Origin: F23-B02 sp963610045
Lineage (GTDB): Bacteria > Bacillota > Clostridia > Oscillospirales > Oscillospiraceae
Assembly: GCA_963610045.1 (NCBI GenBank)
Contig: CAVDMS010000011.1
Span: 1 to 36,909, forward strand
Reading direction: 5' to 3'
DNA: 36,909 bases
Notes under the pieces: model-generated
The model's database searches: none
The model's input: the letters and a program-made list of their open reading frames with translations, nothing else
Told to the model about the DNA's origin: nothing
In this document: positions 24,363 to 31,587 of the stretch, in pieces
Position numbering within the stretch: the stretch's first letter is position 1
How the letters are laid out: each line of letters begins with the position of its first letter
Program-made: the position numbers and the translations under genes

Positions 24363-24399
24363 CTGTTCTTATTGCGGTAGAGAAAAAACGGAAAATTTG

Positions 24400-24427
24400 T
24401 TGCTTAATCGGAAAAAGGTGATATAAT
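24400..24427 (+). promoter_or_regulatory. glmS promoter
   Basis: TTGCTT (24400-24405), a 16-nt spacer and TATAAT (24422-24427). The leader of about 70 nt is too short for a glmS ribozyme. Confidence 0.65.
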
Positions 24428-24503
24428 CATTTTAATATGGGTAGGAATATACTCTTTGCACCCATACATTAAATTGAAATATGATCCGAAAGGAATTGCA
24501 ATT

Positions 24504-26342
24504 ATGTGCGGAATAGTTGGCTTTATAGGCACGGAGCAGGCGGCTCCCATATTACTCGACGGGCTTCAGCGGCTTGAGTACAGAGGCTACGACTCTGCCG
24601 GCATCGCTGTGCTGTCCGGGGAAAGAGAGCTTCAGGTCAAAAAATCCAAGGGCAGGCTCAAGGTCCTGAGCGACATCATAAACGGCGGCAAAAGCGTCGA
24701 GGGTACGATCGGCATCGGTCACACCCGTTGGGCGACCCACGGCGAGCCGAACGACATTAATGCTCACCCGCATCTGAGCGGCAACGGCAAGATCGCCGTC
24801 GTGCATAACGGAATAATCGAAAACTATGTCGAGCTGCGGGACTTCCTGCGCTCCAAGGGCTATGAGTTCCGCTCCGAGACGGACACCGAGGTCGTGACGC
24901 AGCTTATCGCCTACTACTACGAGGAGTGCGGAAGCTGCCTTGAGGCGGTGTTCAGAGTCCTGCGCCGCATCGAGGGCGCTTACGCTCTCGGCATCCTCTG
25001 CGCCGACGAGCCGGAGCATTTCATCGCCGCAAGAAAGGATGCGCCCCTGCTCATAGGCTACGGCGAGGGCTGCAACTTCATAGCGAGCGACGTTACGGCG
25101 ATCATCAAGCACACGAGGGACGTTTCCTATATGGAGGACGGTGAGGTCGCCGTCGTGTCCAAGGACGGCATTGAGTTTTACAATTCGCTTGAGCAGCCCA
25201 TCGTGAAGGAGCATCACACCATCGACTGGGACGTTTCCGCAGCAGAGAAGGGCGGCTATGCCCACTTCATGCTCAAGGAGATCATGGAGCAGCCCGAAGC
25301 CATCCGCAAAACGGCGTTCAGCCGCATAAAGGACAACAGGGTGTTCTTCGAGGACCTCAAGATCGACGCAGATTATATAAGCTCCATCAATAAAATATAC
25401 ATAGTGGCGTGCGGCTCCTCATATCATGTCGGTGTGGTGGGCAAGTACAACCTTGAGCGTATGCTCAGAAAGCCGGTCGAGGTCTGCCTTGCGTCGGAAT
25501 TTCGCTACTGCGACCCGCTCGTCGATTCCCGCTCCCTTGTCATCGTGATAAGCCAGTCGGGTGAGACGCTCGACACCATGGCGGCTCTGCGTGAGGCGAA
25601 GGCTCTCGGCGCTCACATCCTGTCTATCGTGAACGTGGTCGGCAGCTCCATCGCAAGAGAGTCCGACGACGTGTTGTACACATGGGCGGGGCCGGAGATC
25701 GCCGTTGCGACCACGAAGGCTTACAGCACTCAGCTCGTGCTGCTCAATATGCTGGGTCTGTACTTCGGCGATATACTCGGCACCGTGTCGCAGGAGGAGT
25801 ACGCCTGCATCATGAACGAGCTGCTGCGCCTGCCCGCAAAGATGGAGCAGATGCTTGAAAACACCGAGAATATAAAGCACTTTGCCTCCAACTACTTTAA
25901 CCACGATTCCGTGTTCTTCATAGGCAGGAATCTGGACTATGCCATGGGACTTGAGGGTTCCCTGAAGCTCAAGGAGATAAGCTACATACACTCCGAGGCA
26001 TACGCTTCCGGCGAACTCAAGCACGGCACCATCTCACTTATCGAGGACGGCACCCTCGTCGTCGCTCTCGGCACCTACTCCGCACTGTTCGACAAGGCGA
26101 TGAGCAACGTCGTCGAGGTGCAGGCGAGAGGAGCCGACGTGCTTGCGGTCACGACCGAGAGCCATGCCGCCGAAATGCGCAAGACCGTGGAGAACGTTAT
26201 TTCCGTTCCCAATACACATACGATATTCCAGCCCTCGCTGGGCGTTGTGCCGCTTCAGCTTTTCGCTTACTATGTGGCGCTGCTCCGAGGCTGCGATATT
26301 GACAAACCCAGAAACCTCGCAAAGTCCGTTACGGTAGAGTAA
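24504..26342 (+). CDS. glmS: Glutamine--fructose-6-phosphate aminotransferase (isomerizing)
   Basis: This 612-residue GlmS makes glucosamine-6-phosphate from fructose-6-phosphate and glutamine, the first step toward UDP-GlcNAc and peptidoglycan. The mature N-terminus CGIVGFIG supplies the nucleophilic Cys of the glutaminase domain (about residues 2-220, with GHTRWATHG and the HNGIIENY loop). Two SIS sugar-isomerase domains follow, with CGSSYHV, SQSGETLDT and the C-terminal LAKSVTVE that closes the active site. The ATG at 24504, with AAAGGA upstream, exposes the Cys; a TTG at 24456 would block it. It is the first of four genes running to the terminator at 29883, with murT next. Confidence 0.97.
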   Translation: MCGIVGFIGTEQAAPILLDGLQRLEYRGYDSAGIAVLSGERELQVKKSKGRLKVLSDIINGGKSVEGTIGIGHTRWATHGEPNDINAHPHLSGNGKIAVVHNGIIENYVELRDFLRSKGYEFRSETDTEVVTQLIAYYYEECGSCLEAVFRVLRRIEGAYALGILCADEPEHFIAARKDAPLLIGYGEGCNFIASDVTAIIKHTRDVSYMEDGEVAVVSKDGIEFYNSLEQPIVKEHHTIDWDVSAAEKGGYAHFMLKEIMEQPEAIRKTAFSRIKDNRVFFEDLKIDADYISSINKIYIVACGSSYHVGVVGKYNLERMLRKPVEVCLASEFRYCDPLVDSRSLVIVISQSGETLDTMAALREAKALGAHILSIVNVVGSSIARESDDVLYTWAGPEIAVATTKAYSTQLVLLNMLGLYFGDILGTVSQEEYACIMNELLRLPAKMEQMLENTENIKHFASNYFNHDSVFFIGRNLDYAMGLEGSLKLKEISYIHSEAYASGELKHGTISLIEDGTLVVALGTYSALFDKAMSNVVEVQARGADVLAVTTESHAAEMRKTVENVISVPNTHTIFQPSLGVVPLQLFAYYVALLRGCDIDKPRNLAKSVTVE

Positions 26343-26390
26343 ATTGGGCAGGCACGCCCGCAAATCCGCAGACTGAGGTGAAAGGTATCA

Positions 26391-27728
26391 TTGAAGCTTC
26401 GGGCGTTTATTGCGTGCGTGGTCTGTCGGGCCACGCACGGAATTTTACGGCTGATAAAAAGGGGAGCCACCGCACTGCCCGGTGCGCTGGCGCTTAAAAT
26501 TTATCCGGGCATACTGAGCCTTGCCGCCGAGGGCGTGCGCATCATCGCCGTCACGGGGACAAACGGCAAGACGACGAGCTGCCGTATGCTTGAGAAAATG
26601 CTCTCCGACGACGGGGAGGACGTTCTCTTGAACCGTTCGGGCGCAAACCTCCGAAAGGGCATAGCGACGGAGCTTATACTGAATCTGAGCCTGTTCGGGC
26701 GGCCGAAAAAGCGCACGGCGGTCATCGAGTGCGACGAAGCGGCGGCAAGGACCGTCCTCGGCGAGATACGCCCAATGGTGCTTTTGGTGACAAATCTGTT
26801 TAAGGATCAGATGGACCGCTACGGCAGCGTCGCAGCGCCGTTTGAGGCGATAAAGGCGGGGCTTATAAAAAGCCCGAAAACGCTGCTTTGCGCCAATGCC
26901 GACTCGCCCTTTGCGGCGATGTTTGCAGCGCAGATACCGAACGAATGCCGCTTTTTCGGCTTTCGGAGCGGGACGAAGAAAAGCACCGACAGCGGCGAGA
27001 GCGGCGAATGTCCCCGCTGCGGAGCAAGGCTTTCCTACCGCTTTGTGAGCTACGCAAATCTCGGCGATTACCGCTGTATGCGCTGCGGGCTTAAAAGACC
27101 CGCACCGTGGCTTAGCGCCGACGACTACATCGAAGGAGAAGGGCTGAGCCTTTGCGCCTGCGGCAGGAGCTTTTGGATAAAGCCCGCTCTGCCGGGTCTG
27201 CACAACGCATATAACGCTGCGGGGGCGGTGACCGCCGCACTGAGCGCCGGCGTGTCGGCGGAAGCGGTGCAAAGCGGCGTCGAGAGCTTCGGCTGCGGCT
27301 TCGGAAGAATGGAAAAGCTTGCACTGGGAAACGCCGGGGCGGAGATGATACTCGTCAAAAACGCCGCCGCCGTCAACAGAACGCTGAGCCTTTTAGCCCT
27401 CGACCGATCCCCGAAAACGGTCGTTTTCATTCAAAACGCCCGTGCAGGAGACGGCAGGGACCTTTCGTGGCTCGATGACGCAGACTTTGAGTCGCTTGAG
27501 CGCCGGGTGAAAGCCGAGCGCATCATTCTTTCCGGCGAGGCGTCGGACGCACTCGTCATGCGTGCCGAAAAGGCGGGACTTAAATTCGAGACGGCGCCCG
27601 CCGAGCTGCTGCCGGATATACTCTCCGACGAGGAGCGAAAAATTTATCTTCTGCCGAGCTACACGGCTATGCTTCAGCTGAGGGGCGAGATAGTCCGAAG
27701 GTTCGGCGGCAAGGAGTTTTGGCAATAG
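26391..27728 (+). CDS. murT: Lipid II isoglutaminyl synthase subunit MurT
   Basis: This 445-residue Mur-ligase-type protein amidates D-Glu of lipid II to D-isoglutamine, together with the glutaminase GatD. Seen are the ATP loop VTGTNGKTT (about residues 54-62), VTNLFKDQMDRYG (about 132-144), and an inserted zinc ribbon with two Cys pairs (GECPRCGARL and YRCMRCGLK, about 205-232) that is specific to MurT. The C-terminal domain has SWLDDADFE, where MurT proteins place the Asp that completes the GatD catalytic centre. The TTG start at 26391 has GGTGAAAGG upstream. gatD normally lies beside murT but is not found here. Coupling with glmS fits cell-wall synthesis. Confidence 0.9.
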   Translation: MKLRAFIACVVCRATHGILRLIKRGATALPGALALKIYPGILSLAAEGVRIIAVTGTNGKTTSCRMLEKMLSDDGEDVLLNRSGANLRKGIATELILNLSLFGRPKKRTAVIECDEAAARTVLGEIRPMVLLVTNLFKDQMDRYGSVAAPFEAIKAGLIKSPKTLLCANADSPFAAMFAAQIPNECRFFGFRSGTKKSTDSGESGECPRCGARLSYRFVSYANLGDYRCMRCGLKRPAPWLSADDYIEGEGLSLCACGRSFWIKPALPGLHNAYNAAGAVTAALSAGVSAEAVQSGVESFGCGFGRMEKLALGNAGAEMILVKNAAAVNRTLSLLALDRSPKTVVFIQNARAGDGRDLSWLDDADFESLERRVKAERIILSGEASDALVMRAEKAGLKFETAPAELLPDILSDEERKIYLLPSYTAMLQLRGEIVRRFGGKEFWQ

Positions 27729-27774
27729 CAAACAACAAACAATAACAAAATTTAAATAAAGAGAGGTCATACAA

Positions 27775-29046
27775 ATGATAAGATTTTTTAACGGCAGAAT
27801 CCTGTGTTTTTCCGACGGCGCCGTCACCGTGAATGACGGCGAGGTCTGGGTGGACGGCGGCAGCATTTGTCACGTCGGCAAATGCCCTCAGGAGCTTCCG
27901 ACATTTGAGCGGGAGATAGATCTTGACGGGGACCTGCTCATGCCGGGCTTCAAAAATGCGCACACTCATTCGTGTATGACCTTTCTGCGTTCCCTTGCGG
28001 ACGATATGCCCCTCGACAAGTGGCTCAATGAGCAGGTGTGGCCGAACGAGGCAAAGCTCGACGGCGACGCTGCCTACGTTATGGCAAAGCTTGCGATCAT
28101 GGAGTACTTAAGCAGCGGAATAACCGCAAGCTTCGATATGTATTTCCACAACGACAGCTACATCAAAGCAAACATCGACTCCGGCTTCCGCACCGTGCTG
28201 TGCGGCGACATGAACGACTTTGACAAAAACTACCGTGACCTTGAGGGCAAGTTCCTCAGATACAACGGTATGCATGAGCTTATATCCTACCGCCTCGGCT
28301 TCCACGGCGAGTACACCACCTCGAAGGAGCGGCTTGAATTCGTCGCAGAGCTTGCCGACAAATACCGTGCGCCCGTGTTTACGCACCTTGCCGAAACGAA
28401 GGCGGAGGTGCAGGGCTGCATCGAGCGTTGGGGCGTGACACCCGCAAAGCTGCTCGACGGCATGGGGATGTTCAACTACGGCGGCGGCGGCTTCCATTGT
28501 GTGTGGATGAGCGACGAGGACATTGACATTTTTGCACGCAGGGGACTTTTTGCGGTGCTGAATCCCGCCTCGAACCTCAAGCTTGCAAGCGGCATCGCTC
28601 CCGCAGCCGAGTTTTTGAGACGCGGCGTGCGCCTTGCGATCGGCACTGACGGTGCAGGCAGCAACAATGCGCTCGATATGTTCCGTGAGATGTATCTTGC
28701 GGCGGTGCTGGGCAAGTACAGAGAGTGCAACGCAGCGTCGGTCGATGCCTTGGAGATACTGAAGGCGGCCTGCGCCGGCGGTGCGGAGGCGATGGGGCTT
28801 TACGACTGTGACGCCGTTGCCGTCGGCAAAAAAGCCGACCTCACCGTCGTCAATATGCACAAGCCGAATATGCATCCCTTTAACAACATAGCCAAAAACA
28901 TCGTGTATTCCGGCTCAAAAGACAATATCCGTCTCACGATGGTGGACGGAAGGATCCTGTACGAAAACGGCGAATACTTCATCGGCGACGAGCCGGAGAG
29001 GATATACGCCGAAGCAGAGAAGATCATGGAAGTGATAAGACCTTGA
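27775..29046 (+). CDS. Amidohydrolase, MTA/SAH deaminase-like (SsnA/MtaD group)
   Basis: This 423-residue metal-dependent hydrolase of the amidohydrolase superfamily probably deaminates adenosine-type compounds such as 5'-methylthioadenosine, S-adenosylhomocysteine or 5'-deoxyadenosine. The metal motif NAHTHSCMTFLRSLADDMPLDKWL (about residues 62-85) and the following WPNEAKLDGDAAY segment fit MtaD closely. Further ligands appear as THLAET (about 204-209), FHCVWMSDEDI (His, about 241) and GTDGAGSNNALDMFREM (catalytic Asp, about 289-305). The ATG at 27775 has GAGAGG upstream. Its stop overlaps the start of the PHP gene. Chlorohydrolase- or guanine-deaminase-type members share these motifs, so the substrate is moderately sure. 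Confidence 0.85.
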   Translation: MIRFFNGRILCFSDGAVTVNDGEVWVDGGSICHVGKCPQELPTFEREIDLDGDLLMPGFKNAHTHSCMTFLRSLADDMPLDKWLNEQVWPNEAKLDGDAAYVMAKLAIMEYLSSGITASFDMYFHNDSYIKANIDSGFRTVLCGDMNDFDKNYRDLEGKFLRYNGMHELISYRLGFHGEYTTSKERLEFVAELADKYRAPVFTHLAETKAEVQGCIERWGVTPAKLLDGMGMFNYGGGGFHCVWMSDEDIDIFARRGLFAVLNPASNLKLASGIAPAAEFLRRGVRLAIGTDGAGSNNALDMFREMYLAAVLGKYRECNAASVDALEILKAACAGGAEAMGLYDCDAVAVGKKADLTVVNMHKPNMHPFNNIAKNIVYSGSKDNIRLTMVDGRILYENGEYFIGDEPERIYAEAEKIMEVIRP

Positions 29047-29882
29047 AAAAGATAGACCTGCATACCCACACCGACATTTCCGACGGCTCCGAGACCCCGG
29101 AGGCGGCGGTGCGCCTTGCAAAGTCCTTGGGGCTTGCGGCGATCGCCGTGACCGATCACGACACCGCCGCCGGAGTCAAAAGGGCGAAGGCGGAGGGCGA
29201 AAAGTGCGGAGTGGAGGTCGTTTCCGGCATCGAGCTGGGCTGCGGTTGGCACGGCTCCGAGGTGCATATGCTCGGCTACGGCGTCGATCCCGACGATGAG
29301 GGGCTTGCGTCCGTCCTCGACCGCATCGTGCGTGACCGCCACGAGCGCAACGTCAAAATGGCAAAGCTCCTGTCCGACGACGGTATCGAGATCGACGTTG
29401 CCGAGCTTGAGCGGCGGCACCCCGGCTCCGTCATCGGCAGACCGCATTTTGCGCTGTGCCTTGTGGAGGCGGGCATCGCCGACAGCGTGAAGGACGCCTT
29501 TAAGCGCTTTCTCGATCCGGGCAGGAAGTACTACGTCCGCAGGCATTTTCTGAGCCTTGAGGAGGGCGCAGAGCTGATAATCGCCGCCGGGGGCAGACCC
29601 GTTATCGCACACCCCTTGCAGTACAGACTCTCCGACGAGGGAATGACCGAGCTGCTGGAGAAGGCGGTGAGTGCCGGAGTGTGCGGACTTGAGTGCCGCT
29701 ATTCGGGCTACGGTGAGGAGACGGTGCAGAGACTTTTAAAGCTTGCGTCCGACTACGGGCTTTGCCCGACCGGGGGCAGCGACTGGCACGGCAGCCACAA
29801 GCCGCACATCTCGATGGGTTCCGGCGAGCATGGCGAGCTTTGCGTACCCTACGACTACCTCGAAGCGTTGATGAAAAGATGA
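29043..29882 (+). CDS. PHP-domain phosphoesterase (YciV/TrpH-like)
   Basis: This 279-residue PHP-domain protein resembles YciV/RNase AM and 3',5'-nucleoside bisphosphate phosphatases. The four PHP motifs are visible: DLHTHTDISDGS (about residues 5-16), AVTDHDT (about 34-40), GIELGCGWHGSEVHMLGYG (about 59-77) and the C-terminal GGSDWHGSHKPH (about 245-256). RPVIAHP (about 190) adds the remaining His. They bind a metal cluster that hydrolyses a phosphoester. The TTG start overlaps the preceding TGA by 4 nt, so translation is coupled to the deaminase-like gene. A role in clearing nucleotide by-products would fit that neighbour, but this is inference. Confidence 0.88.
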   Translation: MKKIDLHTHTDISDGSETPEAAVRLAKSLGLAAIAVTDHDTAAGVKRAKAEGEKCGVEVVSGIELGCGWHGSEVHMLGYGVDPDDEGLASVLDRIVRDRHERNVKMAKLLSDDGIEIDVAELERRHPGSVIGRPHFALCLVEAGIADSVKDAFKRFLDPGRKYYVRRHFLSLEEGAELIIAAGGRPVIAHPLQYRLSDEGMTELLEKAVSAGVCGLECRYSGYGEETVQRLLKLASDYGLCPTGGSDWHGSHKPHISMGSGEHGELCVPYDYLEALMKR

Positions 29883-29918
29883 AAAAAGCTGCGATTCCAA
29901 CAGGAATCGCAGCTTTTT
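29883..29918. terminator. Bidirectional Rho-independent terminator
   Basis: A 16-bp perfect stem (29883-29898 / 29903-29918) with an AACA loop has A residues on one side and Ts on the other. It separates the glmS-to-PHP genes from the convergent E2-like gene. Confidence 0.92.
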
Positions 29919-29932
29919 CAATTATCCGTATC

Positions 29933-30835
29933 TCAGGGGATGTCCTCGTTTACGACTTCGGGCGGGACCTCAAGCAGTGCGGGATTTGCGATGAGCTTGT
30001 TTATGACCTTGAACACCGAGGCGTAGTAGTGACCGTCAACTATGCGCTCGTCCATGACGAATTTGCCGTCTATGTACTTGCGTTCAACGGGCTTGCCGTG
30101 ACGGTCAAGCTCGTACACATGACGCTTTGCTCCGAAGGAGATGAACACGGGGAGCGTACCGAAATTGTAGATGTGATGGTATATGGGACCGATGCCGAGC
30201 GAGCCGAGGTCGGTTATTATCATGGAGCCGTGGAAGGGGCTGACGTCGAGCAGCGACTTGGGCAACAGACCGAGATAGTCGGCGACCCTTATGCAGCCGA
30301 TCGCAAAGCGAATTATGGGGCGGGGCAGCTTTGCAAACAGGTTTGCAAAATTCTCCGTACCGTTTGCGTCGTCGGAGGATTTGATCTTGTCGATGGCGGC
30401 GTTCATCTTATTGTATACGTCAAAGANNNNNNNNNNGTCAAAGATTGTGTCCGTGGGAGCGAAGGCGACCTTTATCGTCGTCTCGGTTGCATCGATCGTC
30501 AGCGCACGCTTTACGGTCAGGACGATCTCGATCTCGTTGTGCTGGTAGATGTGCCTGCCGATGACGAAGCGGTTGAGCGCAGGGAGAGCGGCGATCGCTC
30601 TTATATATGCCGCAATGAACAGATGGAGCGCACCTATGCCCTTGTAGCCGGCAACACGCTGCTTGCGAAACCACCTGTCGGCGTTGGTTATCTCAAAGCT
30701 CTGCTCGTAGTGATTCAGCGAATCGTTGCGAGAGGGCATGATGTAAGGGATAAAGTTTTCAAAGCCGTTGAGCGTGCGGATACGTCTGCCGTCCGCACGG
30801 TCGCCTAAGCGACGCCTGTAATTGCCGTTGGACAT
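29933..30835 (-). CDS. Stand-alone E2-type acyltransferase-domain protein (2-oxoacid dehydrogenase E2 catalytic-domain fold)
   Basis: This protein of about 300 residues (about 294 if the N run is an artefact) consists only of the E2/chloramphenicol-acetyltransferase-type catalytic fold, without lipoyl or subunit-binding domain. The N-terminus RRIRTLNGFENFIPYIMPSRNDSLN and the segment IYHHIYNFGTLPVFISFG near residue 215 fit a clostridial family annotated as E2-like. In true E2 enzymes the catalytic motif is D-H-R-x-x-D-G; here it reads DERIVDGHYYAS (about 265-276), with Glu in place of the catalytic His. Catalysis of the usual kind is therefore doubtful. GGAGG precedes the ATG. No E1 or E3 gene is nearby. 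The role is unknown. Confidence 0.75.
   Translation of the reverse strand: MSNGNYRRRLGDRADGRRIRTLNGFENFIPYIMPSRNDSLNHYEQSFEITNADRWFRKQRVAGYKGIGALHLFIAAYIRAIAALPALNRFVIGRHIYQHNEIEIVLTVKRALTIDATETTIKVAFAPTDTIFDXXXXFDVYNKMNAAIDKIKSSDDANGTENFANLFAKLPRPIIRFAIGCIRVADYLGLLPKSLLDVSPFHGSMIITDLGSLGIGPIYHHIYNFGTLPVFISFGAKRHVYELDRHGKPVERKYIDGKFVMDERIVDGHYYASVFKVINKLIANPALLEVPPEVVNEDIP
30427..30436. other. Run of ten Ns (assembly join)
   Basis: The 8-mer GTCAAAGA ends the left side (30419-30426) and begins the right side (30437-30444). Removing one copy together with the Ns (18 nt) keeps the reading frame and gives TDTIFDVYNKMN, as expected for the E2 fold. Confidence 0.8.
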
Positions 30836-30891
30836 GATATATACCTCCGAAGCGGTAAAAATGGTTTCAGAATTTGAAATGTTCCTTTGAC

Positions 30892-30920
30892 ATTATAAGT
30901 GCTAATCTCCGATTTGGCAA
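30892..30920 (-). promoter_or_regulatory. Promoter of the E2-like gene
   Basis: On the minus strand TTGCCA (30920-30915), a 17-nt spacer and TATAAT (30897-30892), about 60 nt before the start codon. Confidence 0.75.
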
Positions 30921-30923
30921 GCG

Positions 30924-31018
30924 AAATGTATGTAAATTTTAAAAATGTATGATAGTGAGCATTAACGACGAAAATGTACGCTAACTCAAGAGCTTGAAGC
31001 CAAACGGAGGCTACATTT
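30924..31018. repeat. Repeated AAATGTA motif in AT-rich intergenic DNA
   Basis: AAATGTA occurs at 30924, 30943 and 30972, and inverted as TACATTT at 31012-31018, just upstream of the E2-like promoter. In such AT-rich DNA chance is possible. No gene is supported in 30836-31272. Confidence 0.3.
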
Positions 31019-31045
31019 AAACTGACATATAAATAACTTAACACA

Positions 31046-31065
31046 TTCTTAACATATGTTAAGAA
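31046..31065. promoter_or_regulatory. Perfect 20-bp palindrome
   Basis: The half-site TTCTTAACAT is followed directly by its exact complement ATGTTAAGAA. It lies between the divergent E2-like gene and the V/A-ATPase operon, about 100 bp upstream of the ATPase promoter, and looks like a dimeric-repressor or activator site. Confidence 0.55.
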
Positions 31066-31171
31066 ACAGACTATTCAGCGTTTTCAATGAAAAAGCATAG
31101 ACAAAGCGAAAAGTATGATTTTATATAATACAATTGCAAATTATTTGTCAAGTATGACGGGCAAAAAAGCC

Positions 31172-31200
31172 TTGAAACTCAATGGCTTATTTGCTATTAT
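31172..31200 (+). promoter_or_regulatory. Promoter of the V/A-ATPase operon
   Basis: TTGAAA (31172-31177), a 17-nt spacer and TATTAT (31195-31200). An 8-bp inverted repeat CCTTGAAA (31170-31177) / TTTCAAGG (31200-31207) brackets the promoter. A second TATAAT at 31124-31129 has no good -35. Confidence 0.6.
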
Positions 31201-31272
31201 TTCAAGGGAAAATACACGGCTTTTTGTGACAAATAACCAACTGACCAACAAGCTTAGCAAGGGGGTGTGCAG

Positions 31273-31587
31273 ATGTCATTTGAGTCGATAAACAACGTTA
31301 AAGCAGCGGAGGAAAAGGCGAAAAAGATCGTCGCCGAAGCGGAGGCGGAGGCGAGACGCATGATCGCCGACACCGAGGCAAAGGGCGAGCTTGACCGCGG
31401 CGAAGCGGAGGATAAGGCCCGCAGAGAGCTTGGCGAGCTGGACTTAAAGTCCGAGGTCCTTGCCCGTGAAGCCATGGAGGAGACCGCTTCCGACGCAGAA
31501 ACGAAAAAAGCAGTTTTAAAGGCGAAAGCCGAAGGCCGCATGGAGAAGGCTGCGGCACTCATCGTTGAAAGGATCGTGAATGCCTGA
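31273..31587 (+). CDS. V/A-type ATPase subunit H/G (peripheral-stalk coiled coil)
   Basis: This 104-residue protein is almost wholly alpha-helical and rich in Ala, Glu and Lys (VKAAEEKAKKIVAEAEAEARRMI), ending with a short hydrophobic helix (AAALIVERIVNA). This is the pattern of the small stalk subunit (AhaH/NtpF type) that pairs with subunit E to hold the rotor-stator complex. Start at ATG 31273, with AAGGGGGTG upstream; the GTG at 31267 overlaps that site. It is the first gene of the operon and its stop overlaps the next start by one base (TGATG). Identification rests on composition and position. Confidence 0.82.
   Translation: MSFESINNVKAAEEKAKKIVAEAEAEARRMIADTEAKGELDRGEAEDKARRELGELDLKSEVLAREAMEETASDAETKKAVLKAKAEGRMEKAAALIVERIVNA

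Noticed and set aside
24428..24503. glmS ribozyme in the leader
   Set aside because: The leader after the promoter is only about 70 nt, shorter than the ribozyme, and no matching conserved core was seen.
30836..31272. A small gene or CRISPR-like array in the AT-rich intergenic region
   Set aside because: The only open frame (minus strand, 79 codons) crosses the E2-like promoter and has no ribosome site; repeats are short and irregular, without spacers.
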